Of a DNA stretch of 64,000 bases, positions 47,468-59,390 are shown one piece after another. Location of the stretch: contig NC_135000.1 in assembly GCF_051020985.1 (NCBI RefSeq), positions 6,097,001-6,161,000 on the forward strand. Reading direction: 5' to 3'. Under the pieces are notes generated by a model. The model did not search any database and had not been told where the DNA came from. It saw only the letters and a program-made list of their open reading frames with translations. This DNA is from Nomia melanderi. Its lineage: Eukaryota; Arthropoda; Insecta; Hymenoptera; Halictidae. Position 1 is the stretch's first letter. Each line of letters starts with the position of its first letter. The position numbers and the translations under genes were made by a program.

Positions 47468-47840
47468 CACTTCTTATTTATTTAACACTAATGCAATAGT
47501 ATTTTCATTTTCATATTTTTATTTTGATATTAATAGGTTCACTCGCTTTTTATTTATTTAATACTAATGCAATAGTATTTTCATTTTTTATATTTGCACT
47601 TTGATATTAATAGGTTCACTCATTTTTGATTTATTTAATACTAATGCAATAGTATTTTCATTTTTATATTTGTATTTTGATGTTCATAGATGCACTCATT
47701 TTTTATTTATACTTTAATATTAATGCAATAAGAGTTTCGTTTTATATTTGTATTTTGATATTCATATATTCACTCACTTTTAATTGATATTTTAATAATA
47801 ACGTGATAATGTTCTTATATTTCGTAGTTTATATTTATAT
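47468..47840. repeat. 77-bp tandem array immediately upstream of exon B
   Basis: ACTAATGCAATAGTATTTTC anchors at 47487, 47563 and 47640, plus a decayed fourth copy. The units also share TTGATATTAATAGGTTCACTC. The array begins within 50 bp of the exon B start codon. Confidence 0.9.
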
Positions 47841-48999
47841 GTCAATTTATATTTTTATACTAATAACCTCACTCACGAAATCCCACACTGCATAATCATC
47901 ATTTTGTATTTTCTTTATGATCGCTTAAAGAATCTCTGATCATATAATGCTCGAGTCATTTGCGATTAAAGTTCTAATTGCAATAAACATTTTTCCGCAA
48001 TGATTGCAATAAAATAGTTTGTGCCTTATTGTGAAGAGTGAATTATTATTTAGAAACATTAATAAATAATGACTTTGGTGCGTCTCAATCTCTCATTTCC
48101 ATGTCAATTTAAATAAAAATAATTTAATCTGTAGAAACTAAGAATTAAAATAAGGTAATTCGATCATTATACAATTCATATACCATGAAACTTAACGAAT
48201 TTACATTTTATCCCGTAAAAATGTATTGAAAATAATAGAACACAATATTCAGTAAAATTTAATGAAATTTCGGGTTGTTCGTTATTTATTACGATGCTTG
48301 CTGCATGAAAAAAACTCGATGCTTCTTAAAAGTGTTTAATCAAACGGGGACTCGTGTAAACATCCGCAATCTACTGATTAGAACACGCGGTGAGTCGCCG
48401 TTCGTTCGGAACTTGACGTGTCCTCCGCAGTTTCCGGTGTTCTCCAATAAAAATGAAAGAATCTCGAAGCTGGGACACGCGTATCCGGCAGGAGCCGGTT
48501 CGAGAACAATAAATATTGTCCGTGGATCCCGTTGAACGGCTCTTGTCCTAAATCTCGCGGATAATGGATCACCGCGCCGCGTCGCCGCGAATTATGAAGT
48601 TGCCGATGATTTCTGTTGAAACGGTGGTGAGTGGCCCGATTTCCCTTGCCAAGATGTCCCGACATTTCCTCGCCGCGATCGTTGTTACGAGAACCCTGGA
48701 AAATTCTCTCGAAACCACTGCCAGAACTCGAGGCTATTCAGTTTGGGAACGAAAAATATAGGAAACAAACATTTCGGGTACTTATTTCGAGATCAAATTT
48801 ACACCGACTCGTAGACCACGATAGAAGGAACGAAAAAGTATTCGTCCATTTTTCTGTGAAACTAACAGATGAAGAAGGAGAATCGAAAGAAATAGGAATC
48901 TTAGTTGATACGATAGACGGTAGCCATTGCTGTTGCGCAGTGGCACTGCGCAGCTCGAGCTTCTAATGGTGTGTCAATACTTAAATAGATAATTAATAC

Positions 49000-49400
49000 T
49001 AGACCCAGTTCAACTGAATTAGGTTGAATCTGTCGTTGATTAAAGATATTGAAGTGAGATCTATCGTAGACTGAGTATATTGAAATTACGTCCATCGCGA
49101 GATAGATATTTTGAGGTTAAGTCTACCTCACATTAAATACATCAAAGTCAACTCCATCATAGAACAGATATATCAAAGTTAAATCTCTAACAAATTAGAT
49201 TCAGCGGAGTCAAATCCATCATACGTTAAATATACCAAGATCAGCCTGTCCTAAGCTAGCTACACCCAAGATTCATCCCGATCATCCCACAGTAGCTTCA
49301 TCCAAAATGAAAGAGCCACGTTCACCAGGAACACATCAATATCATCAACGTCAAAGTTAGATCTGCCAACAGTAAATCCCACAATGCCAATCCCAAAGAC
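49000..49400. repeat. degenerate 38-40-bp array (TATCAAAGTTAAATCCATCA)
   Basis: Repeated ATATTGAAGT / ATCAAAGTTAAATC, CTCCATCATAGA and TTAAATATA words in a constant order, strongly diverged. Confidence 0.6.
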
Positions 49401-49847
49401 ATCCCGAAGTTAGCTCGAGACGTAGCTCCCTACAATCTTAGCGTCCCTAATTTCTCTGTGCACGAGCTACAAATCATTCATTGGTAAAGGTTCCTCAGCA
49501 TCTGCGACGCCCGGTATCCAGTAAAATCAATGCCGTAACAATACCAGTCCCCCAGGAAGAACGGTGTCTCGGATTTCTGAAGGAGCTATCCGAGTCCTCC
49601 TTAACGATGTCCAACACAGCGATCTTCGGGGTCCTCCTTTGACGGAACCAGGTCCGTTCAGTTTTTTCCCCAGAACCACTCGGCAGCTTTGCGACGAAAA
49701 AAAAGACGAAGAAAAGACAGAAAGGAAGAGGAGAGGAGAAGAATTAATCCTGGCGAAGCGGAGTGCTTCACAAATATTAATACTTCCACGATCCCTGGGA
49801 ACCAGCTGGTTCTCTCCCGTCTCCTTTCGCGTTGCTCGCGGCTCGAA

Positions 49848-49855
49848 TGACGTCA
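49848..49855. promoter_or_regulatory. perfect CRE palindrome TGACGTCA in a CpG-rich patch
   Basis: Full CRE inside a CpG-rich block (about 49800-49930) that lies 2.4 kb upstream, on the minus strand, of candidate dnc exon B. It could be a distal promoter or enhancer element. No start site was recognised. Confidence 0.35.
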
Positions 49856-50119
49856 CCGCGACCGACGCCGCTACCGCCGACGCCGCGATACTTCCAGTCA
49901 ATATTTAGCGATCGAGTCACGGTTGTGCGGAATCGAACAAAGAGTCCCCTAGCCGGTGACGAGGTTAATTGCGCCCCGTCCTGCAAACAACGCAATTTAA
50001 TCGGACGATCGTGACTAGGATTTCGCCGGGACAAAAGACGGAGATCGGGGGCCAGATGAGAGCGGCGGAGCCAACGGTGAATCGGAGAAAATGCTCGCCG
50101 GTAACCCACCCTTAAAGGT

Positions 50120-50670
50120 GGAACTTAGCTCTTGACCTGTTGCTACTGGTCGTTTCATAAGCAAGTGCCAAAGATTTTGACGCTTGGAAGTTTGATAAGG
50201 GACGAGTGGAATACGCTTCGAGTTTCTGTTACGGAAATAGTTGTGTGGGCTAGGTTTCGTTTGGATTGATACTTTGAGCTACAGGTCGTTTCATAAGGGA
50301 AGGGTAGCGGCTTTGAATTTTGGAAGTTATAATTGATGAGTAGATATGCTTGGAGTTTGTGTTAGAGAGATGGTTGTATGAGTTAGATTCTGTTTGAATT
50401 GTTACTTTGAGGTATAGGTCGTTTCAAAAGGCAGGGTTCGAATAATAGAAATATATGAAATTCCAGTCAAGTTTCGGATCTGATTATTATTCAATCCTTT
50501 CATGAACCATTGATGGAACACTTCGATAGGCTAATGTCAAGCCATTATTTAGAACTACAGGTTGCTTCAGAACATATAATACTCCACCAATTCAATCAGC
50601 AAGATTCCATTCGCAATACACTGATAAAATCAACATCTATTAATCCAAGAATACAGGGTGATTCAAAAAC
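50120..50670. repeat. degenerate 135-bp tandem array
   Basis: GGTCGTTTCATAAG at 50148, 50284 and 50417, with weaker copies near 50559 and 50653. Intervening GCTTCGAGTTTCTGTTA / GCTTGGAGTTTGTGTTA segments confirm the unit. Confidence 0.8.
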
Positions 50671-53518
50671 CACAAACAGATTTCCATTTATACGTATCAT
50701 TGTTTGGTTTAAATTGCATCTGCGATGAATACTATCCGATCCGAAAAGCTCAATTTTAATCAATAGTGAATCGCTGAGCCGAAAAATCGCCCGGCTTTCC
50801 CCCGATAACGTCGCGATCCTTTAGGCACGAGACATTGTTCCGCGGCGTGAGGGATCTAGGTACTTGTTGACTACGCCGCAGCGGGGAATTCCAATTTTCG
50901 TAATGGATTCCATCGATTCTGTCCGCCGTAACACGTTCCATCGCGATTCCATTGAAAAATCCCGGCCCAGGTTCTTTTTCTCCTGCCGCATCCCTCCACG
51001 GAAAATTAAGGCAGTTCATCCCCTCTACGGTCCTCCAATCAGCGGAGACAATGCGAGACGCGAAAGGGTTGAAAAGCGAGGAAGAAATTCCGCAGTACAC
51101 CGCACGGCTGCCTCGCTATCGCTGGTACAAAACTTGTATTATGTAATGATCGAACTTTCGTTCGCACTGGCAAAGTTGTTGTTGGTATTCATTATTAAAA
51201 AAGAGTCAATAAATGAAATACAAAAATAACAGTATTGGAACATATAAAGAGTAAACATGGAAAACGAGAGAAATGTTTGAAAGAATTAATTGGAAAATGA
51301 ATACAGTAAGTGTATAAATAAATAAAATGGTTAAATTGTGTTGCTCGTTAAAATTAATTTTCAAAGAGTCAGTGGTTCGAGATGAGTTATGTTTTAATTT
51401 CCAAAATATTCTTCGGTGTTCACTGTTAATGGGAATTGTAAAAGTTTCGAAGTTTTCATCTGGCTAGACATGAAGCGTATTTTTTTTATCTGCATTTATT
51501 GCTTTCCTTCGTGGATCAATTAATGCCGGCGAAACGAAAGTTTCACCTAGCGTTCCGCGGCCCTCGCGTGGGCCATTTATCCGGCCGCATTAGCAATGCA
51601 AAGTGACGTAGCCGCGAATGTTGAATCAGTTTCGGTGCACGCCGGGCAACGCGTGAATTTGTAATTAAGTCGCCGGGGAAAAAATGCTTCCGGCTGAAAT
51701 GCAATTAACGCGACACCGGGGCTGCGGATAAAATTTTGAAACGCCCGAGCCTCGGCCATTTCCTCTCCTCCTACTGCGGATAGTTTTTATTATTCACGTT
51801 TCACGTTACCTTATAAACGTTCGAAGCAATCGTTACGAAGCGGACTGGTTTCTTTGAAAAATAGAAATTCCGAAATTTCGAGAGCAAGAGAGGAACTTTT
51901 AACTTTTGCCAAACGTATTTGGAATTTTGCAAATCTAGCTTTGGAACACGCAATATTAATTATCTGGTTATTACTTCGTTACTCAATTAGTTTCTGAATT
52001 AGCAAAAATTAGTATAACCGTGTTACGCAATAAAGATGATACAAGTGAAATATCTTTGCTTAATTTATTGATATTTCTCTCTTCAATCAGTTATAATAAT
52101 TATTTTTATAATTAGTATGTATTTCAAACACAATATTCCATTAGATTCAATATTCTTCAATCAAAAATAAAATGAAAAACACAGGAAACCTGAATAATAC
52201 TCTTTAAATTGTATGCTAGTGCTAGACGCCATTTTTACGGAAAAGAGCGCGAAAATCTCGAGAATTCAAACTCGAATCTTATGAAAAACCAATAACTCCA
52301 CAGTCACAAGAACAAAATTCGTTTGAAAATCAAATACACATAAAGGAACATCAAAGGATTCTTTTTTCCCTTATCATTAACTTCTGCACTCGTTACTCTT
52401 CGCGCGGCTGATGACATTTCGATCATTGTTCCGAGCGCTCAAGGCTGGCTCCATTGTTCAAAGTTTAATCTACGAATCTGCGTTCCATGGCCGCCCCGCC
52501 GCAAAAAGGCAACTTATCTCGTGGTTCCGATCAACGACGCAAATTCGTTCGCACGGCCAGAACAAATGATATAACCAGGTCCATAGCAATATTGAATTTT
52601 CAATGAACTTTAACGAGCGTTTGATATAAAACGCGCGCGAAACGCCGGCTGGCCTTCCTCGCGACTCGCTGTCGGACCGTGAATTAACACCAGCGCAATA
52701 AATATTCAATAAAATGGCGGCCGAGCCAGAAGCCGTCAATAAGGAGGATGAATTTAACGGCGAGAAGTCGGGCGACACGTTTCGCGGAGGTTAATTGAAA
52801 GAATTGCGAACGGCGATCGAACGAGACGAATTGAAGCTGAAACGGAGCCACGGATGGCGAACGGAGAAATAGAATAAATTGGAACGATCATTGAATTTTT
52901 TGCTATTTGTTGAATGGTATTGTTATTCGTTGCACGAACGTTCAAACATTTTGTAATAACCAGACTGATTTTTATGCATTTATGCGAAGTTAAAGTTGAT
53001 TAAAGTAATTTCTGGTTAAGTGAATTATAGTTAATTATTGAATGTATTGTGAATATTATAAATATAATTGATGACCGAACTAAACTGGAACTTTACCAAT
53101 CGATGAACGAAATAATTGAATTTAATAAAATTTGATTAGGTTATCGTTTCATTTAGAAAGTTATGGAAGTGTTGATGAGACAAAGAAATTACTATTTCAT
53201 TGGAGATTCAATTACCAATGATTAATTGCACTTAATGAATAAATTAAGTAACGAATTAACTGATAAAAATCGAGATACGGTATTCTCCGAAAAAATTGAT
53301 GCATATTTTATGAATTCAAAATGCGAACAATGGTGATATTCAACAACTTTCTAATATTTCTGCAGAATTACGAACATTATATCACGTTTATTTAAAATAA
53401 TGATGGCTGCCTCGTTGAATCACCTGTTTGCACAACTAATTCTTTTAACGACACATTATCCAACCATCCAACGTCACAATCCACAGTAACTCATTCTCTG
53501 CGTCACAAAACCTCACTA

Positions 53519-53955
53519 CTCAAATTCACAAGAACACAATTTCAAAACAAGAAATTATTCAGTTACCAAACCTCCAAAAAACTCTCGACGAATTTAATAA
53601 TTAAAAAATGTATAAAATCACAAACAGGTTCACGTTTTATCAATTTCAAAGTAGAATCATCACTAACATTCACAAGAATACAATTTGAAAACAAGAAATC
53701 AATCAGTTCAGCAAATCCTCAAAAAATTCCCGACAAATTTAATAGTGAAGAAATTTATAAAATCACAAACAGGTTCACGTTTTATCAATTTCAAAGTAGA
53801 ATCATCACTAACATTCACAAGAATACAATTTGAAAACAAGAAATCAATCAGTTCAGCAAATCCTCAAAAAATTCCCGACAAATTTAATAGTGAAGAAATT
53901 TATAAAATCACAAACGGTTTCACATTTCTTTTTGTCAATTTAAAAGTAAAATCAC
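53519..53955. repeat. 145-bp tandem array, three copies, central part identical
   Basis: CACAAACAGGTTCACG recurs at 53619 and 53764, and CACAAACGGTTTCAC at 53909. The 145 bases between the first and second anchors are repeated without any difference I could see, so the last duplication is recent. Confidence 0.95.
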
Positions 53956-54469
53956 CACTGAATATTTCGAGATTATAGAATTATAAGGCTGAGGTGCACG
54001 AACGTTTCTGGAATAATTAAAATATGCAGAATTTTCAGTTGTTCGACGGCGAGAAGCTCGCGGGATTGAAAATAGGTGAACGAGGCGGTCGAAAAAACGG
54101 GAAAGTGATTCACGACCGCACCGGCACGTGAATCGAGACGAACTAAGCTCACGGCACGCGTTTACGGTCACGCGACGCGCGGCGACGCTCGACGTCGCGA
54201 CGCAATCTCGAGCGCAAGTGCACGCTTCTTGTTGCACACTCACGCGGAACGACCCGGCTGCCATTGTTTTTCGTTTGTTATATAATCGATCTAAATGTTT
54301 TGCATTACAAAATTGTCTTAACGACTATTTGAACCGTTTGAGAATGTCTGTTAAAATATTAAATTCGAAATTCCTCTTTGAATAATTTGAAATTGAAGTA
54401 GTGAGTCGATTCGAAATCTTTAATTTCAGATCGTGTTTCTTGTCACTTTTAGTTCTTGGAGTATTCAAT

Positions 54470-54960
54470 TTCACGTCAGTTTTTGAATTCTAATATTCAT
54501 ATTTGAATACTCGAGTATTCAAGTTCAGATATTCAAACTGGAATACTCAAACTCGAACAATCAAATTCAAATACTCGATCTTTAATATTCAAATTTAAAT
54601 ATTCCAACTCAAGTACTCAAATTCAAATACCCAAACTCAAATATTTCAATTCCAGTGCTCAAATTCAAATACTTGAACCCAAATATTCCCATTCAAGTAC
54701 TCAAATTCAAGTACTCAAACTCAAATATTCCAATTCAAGTAATCAAATTCAACTGTTCCAATTCAACTACTCAAATTCAAATCTTCCAATTCAAGTACTT
54801 AAATTCAACTGTTTCAATTCAACTATCTAATCTCAAATATTCCAATTCAAGTACACAAATTCAACTACTCCAATTCAACTACTCAAATTCAAATTTTCCA
54901 AGTGCTCAAACCCAACCATTCCAATTCAACTGCCCAAACTCGACTACTAAATTCGAAATC
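54470..54960. repeat. 14-15-bp minisatellite (AATTCAAGTACTCAA)
   Basis: More than 30 degenerate units alternating ATATTCCAATTCAAG, TACTCAAATTCAA and CTACTCAAATTCAA. The 109-codon frame over it is a repeat artefact. Confidence 0.9.
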
Positions 54961-55582
54961 ACGTCCCGAATAACTTCAAACTGAACCCGACTTCTCACAG
55001 GTACGACGCTTCCAGGTGCACCCCGCTTTCGTTTGCATTTCCATTCGAATGAAACGACGAAAAAAGACCAACAAACAATCCATTTCATAATTCCATCGAT
55101 CAACAAATGATTTATTTCGAAAATCCCGTCCGTATATTTCTCCGCGTTGAATGCCGGCCTCCGCGCAAGATTCCGTTTGCCCCGCGAAGCATTATTGAAC
55201 GACGGTAATTGAAAATATTGTTTGCTGGTAAATAATCTCGCGACGACAGCGACCGCAACACTCGAAAGTTCAAGGACTACGCGGAATATAAAACTCGCCG
55301 CGGAGATATAATATTCATGAAGAATTAGCAATTTTCAAAGACCTGAATCCGCGAGAGGAGGCAAGCGGTAGCAGTCCCGCCCGCTGCGACGAACAACGGA
55401 TTATTTAATGTTAATGAATTATTTACCAACGATCCACTAGTGCAATCGGAATCGGTCCCGTTCTGATGGATCAACACGCCGCGCACGGAACAAAGTGATT
55501 TATAACTCCTTTCACTGCGCCTGTCATGCAAATACGCTCGCATACTTCGCCTACTGAAATTACTTCGAAATCACGGCCTTAA

Positions 55583-55640
55583 TTAACTCTTTCGCTGCTA
55601 TGGACGAGATATCTCGTCACCGTAATGTCGAAGAAACGAT
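55583..55640 (+). mobile_element. left end of a further TTAA MITE family (G)
   Basis: TTAACTCTTTCGCTGCTATG is followed by the perfect 16-bp palindrome GACGAGATATCTCGTC (55603-55618), the same end-plus-palindrome layout as families A-D. No matching right end was identified. Confidence 0.45.
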
Positions 55641-55699
55641 GCTGTGGACGAGAAATCTATCTCAAAACAGATCTTGCAATCTAACTCAAATCATTGGAG

Positions 55700-56190
55700 T
55701 GTATCTTAGAAATTTCATAAATTAATTGATTATGATCAAATTTATACCTACGTATAACTATCTAAATTTAACTAACGTTGAGAATTAATTACTTTCGAGC
55801 CTACATCACACTATAAACTTAACATTTCAGACTTAATCCAAATTTAGAGCTGAAATTTTAATTTTTAAAAATGTAACTCACAAATTTCATAAATTAGTTT
55901 ATTATGATCTAGCACTCTCATCTATTTAAATTTAACTAACGTTGAGAATTAATTACTTTCGAGCCCACGTCACACTCTAAACTTAATATTTTAGACTTAA
56001 TAAAAACTTAGATCTGAAATTTTAATTTTTAAAAATGTAACTTAGAAATTTCATAAATTAATTTATTATGATTTAGTATTCCCATCTATCTAAATTTAAC
56101 TAAATTTGAGAATGTCAGAGTCTTAATATTCTAGATTTAAATCAAATTCAGATCTGAATCTCTAACTTACAAGTTTTATAAATAATTTCC
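55700..56190. repeat. 165-172-bp tandem array, about three copies
   Basis: AATTTCATAAATTA at 55711, 55883 and 56047. Shared AACTAACGTTGAGAATTAAT, CTTTCGAGCC and TGAAATTTTAATTTTTAAAA. Confidence 0.88.
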
Positions 56191-56719
56191 AATTACTATT
56201 GGATTGCTAAAATTTCATCAACTCCCACATCGACGTTATTTCCCAGCTCTTCCAGTACTCGAAAGAAATTCAAGTTCCCTCGAACGTCAGCTTCGACACC
56301 CAACCAAGATCAAACTCAAAACTTTTAATCAATTCCCCACAAAGCACACTGTCACAAGGTGGCCGCGGGCACAACAGACACACCGTTATCACTGAGAAAC
56401 TTGACCGACAGCTGAAGCTCGACTCCCATTCGACACAACAACTTCACGAGTCACAACGATAACGTTAGCAATCACGGCCACTCGCGTCACAATCAATCAC
56501 AATGGAGTACATTAAAATAAGCGGCTGATAAAGGGGCAGATAAAAATTACAGAACATCTGTTGCCTGCAGGGAAATCGTCGGAATTATCAAAAAACTTCG
56601 TACACACTGATAGAAGATCAATTGATGGATTGACAATGAATTTCCATTTCTTCTCACACAATTCTCTATTAATTTCATATTCTAGTTCCTGTTATTTTCG
56701 ATGATCAACTGAGTGATTT

Positions 56720-57440
56720 TCCAAAACTATATGAAATTATATAACACTGTATGAAACTATGTGAAACTGTATAAAATTATATACAACAATGTATAAAACT
56801 AGAGAAAACTATATAAAACCATACAAAACTATGTAAAACTGTATACAATACTGAATGAAACCATATAAAACTATACAAAACTATGCAAAACTACAGAAAA
56901 CTGAATAACACTATAGAAAACTACAGGAAACTATGCATGACTATATACAAAACTGAATGATACAATATAAAACTGTACAAAAATTTGTAAAACTATATAA
57001 AATTGTATAAAAAACTAAATGGAACTATAGAAAACTACACAAAACTATGTAAACCTGTATACAAAACTGAATGAAACCATATACAACTATATAAAACCAT
57101 ATAAAACTATATGAAACTATATGAAACTATATAAAACTATATAAAACTATATAAAACTATATAAAACTATATAAAATTATATAAAACTATATAAAACTAT
57201 ATAAAACTATATAAAACTATATAAAACTATATAAAACTATATAAAACTATATAAAACTATATAAAACTATATAAAACTATATAAAACTATATAAAACTAT
57301 ATAAAACTATATAAAACTATATAAAACTATATAAAACTATATAAAACTATATAAAACTACATAAAATTATATAAAACTATATAAAACTATATAAAACTAT
57401 ATACAACTATATGAAACTATATGAAACTATATAAAACAAC
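56720..57440. repeat. 10-bp satellite ATAAAACTAT with phased A-tracts
   Basis: A long array of 10-bp units. From about 57071 to 57420 nearly every decamer is ATAAAACTAT, and to the left the units become degenerate (ATGAAACTAT, ATACAAAACT). An A4 tract every 10 bp is in phase with the DNA helix. Confidence 0.97.
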
Positions 57441-58511
57441 CATACGTAGCAAATCTTTTTCAAACGATCACGATATGGCAGACTGCTCGATCTCCGAATG
57501 AAAGTAGATCAATCCGCGTTTCGAGCTGCTCTCGTTGCGAAGACAAACTAAGAGAATGGTCGAGGCGGAACAACTGAGAATCCATCGGCCAGAGTGAGAA
57601 GGAAAGCTATCGATTGTCTTGCGATATCTTCGCGCGCTTTAAATGCGAAGCGGCCATGACCGTAGGATGACAGAAAGGGACCCGGTCCGACGAACCAGTC
57701 TCGATCAATTTCTGACGGTTTTATTAAATGGCAAGTTCGTAGAGGTTTCCTCGTCAAATTTGATCTGTCTTTTATTCAATTCGAGGTTTGATATATTATA
57801 TGAATTTGGTTTTAATCGTGATGTGTTGTAATTAAGACGATGGTATTTTGTTGAGTGCCAAAAATGGCATAAAGTATATAAAGTGTATAAAGTATATATG
57901 AATTCTAATAAAATTTCAATGAAAAAATTGTGATCTATACTGTGGATATTAATAAATGAATTCAACAAATAAAATATTGTTTAAACAAATTCTTTAAAGA
58001 TTTTTGAAAGAATCTTTCAATTTTTGGATATGGGAAGTCAGTAGGTACCCTGGAAAAGCGCAGGATTAGAGAATGATCGAGGTGCTGGGCTCACACGTGA
58101 TCCCGTTTCTTTTTTCGCAACTGGTCACGTGAGATCCCGTGTATTTACAAATCAGATTTGATCGTAGTTGATGATAGCCTGGCAAACACAGTCTCGATTT
58201 TGCACGCGTACACATTCTTCGACATGTCTAGCTTACAGTAGTAAAAATTCCAAGAAATATGTTTTTAAGTACAGCGGATTTTCACTTTTAATTTAATAGA
58301 AAAATGGTATACTCTAATTAATATAAAAAAAAGATTAGGATCGTTAGGTCAGTGTTTAAAATAAAAGTGGCAGGATAAATATAAAGTGAGTTTTGTTACA
58401 TTTAAATTTTCCAGATATCAGGAAGTCCAAGGATCATAGTCATTAAACAATTATAGAGTTGTCATGATGCAAAACGAACATTCGTTCGTCACATTTAAAT
58501 GATTCACTTAC

Positions 58512-58587
58512 GCGAGTCACGCCGTTCCGTAATTATGTATTAAATAAATTCAGCTGCGACTTACCTGTAACAAACAAAGAAAAAGAA
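58512..58587 (-). promoter_or_regulatory. candidate recursive splice site (ratchet point) with downstream RS-exon donor
   Basis: Read on the minus strand, a long pyrimidine tract (58568-58587) ends in ACAG directly abutting GTAAGT. The 3' splice site and 5' splice site therefore share the junction 58565/58564, with no exon between them. A second strong donor, CGC|GTAAGTG, follows 53 nt later (exon end 58512). This matches the known architecture of recursive splice sites in long insect introns and of the RS-exon that defines them. The 53-nt segment has stops in all frames, so it is non-coding. It implies that the dnc-strand intron continues beyond the window. Confidence 0.6.
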
Positions 58588-59029
58588 TATATTAATAAAT
58601 TATAGAGCGGTATAAATATTTTATGAAAGGGTGTCTCGTGTGTATAATTTAATACTAAGTTGGAGAACGATTGTTGTGCAAGGGGTAGAGGCTTACGTGC
58701 ATACAGTGCTATTTTAAATAAATGGAAACTATAATTAAAGCAGAAGTAGTTCCTTATTAATTTCTACAAAGTTTTTTAATTAGTATTCTATATACTTAAA
58801 CTAAAATAACAAAGAAATCAATATGTTTTATTTATATCATAAATTATTTAACAGATTTTAATAGAAATAATAAAATAATTATTAAAAGTAAATTAGAAGA
58901 TTTCATTCGTCACAGTTATAAAATATATATAATTCCCTATGCAATTAAAATCAAAATTCAGGACTAATTGATGAGATTAAAATCTTCTTTAATTTAATAG
59001 GGAATTATAAATATTTTTAAGAAATTAAA

Positions 59030-59390
59030 TTGATATTCGAATTAATTAGATGTATTTAAATTAAGATTATATTATAATTTATGAGAAGCACCAAGATTAA
59101 GTTTAAGTTCCAATTCATCAGTAGTGCCCAGATTCAATTTAAACTACAATTAATTAGGTGTGCCTAAATTATGTTTAAATTATAATTAATCGGAAGTATC
59201 CAAACTAAGATGAAATCAGAATTAATCAGAAACAACCAAATTAAGTTTAAATTATAATTAATCAAAAGTATCTCCATTCAAACTAAATTACAATTAATTA
59301 TGAGCGTCTACATTAAGTGTAATTTATAATTAATCAAAATCCGTCTAATTAAGTATAAATCTCGATCGATCAAAAGCGAGACATCGAAAC
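59030..59390. repeat. degenerate 41-bp array (AAATTAAGTTTAAATTATAA)
   Basis: Units of AAATTATAATTAATC-GAAGTATCCAAATTAAG recur about eight times with drift. Confidence 0.75.

Noticed and set aside
48378..48665. 95-codon minus-strand frame with a true ATG and TAA stop.
   Set aside because: No recognisable family, no splice donor, and an overlapping plus-strand frame is also open. Not enough to call a gene.
54219..54264. Minus-strand ATG in good context (MAAGSFR) followed by CCGC|GTGAGT, with TATATAA just upstream.
   Set aside because: Phase 0 again, so it cannot join the shared exon directly. It could only be real with an intermediate exon that I cannot find.
54655..54984. 109-codon plus-strand frame.
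   Set aside because: It is a translation of the AATTCAAGTACTCAA minisatellite.
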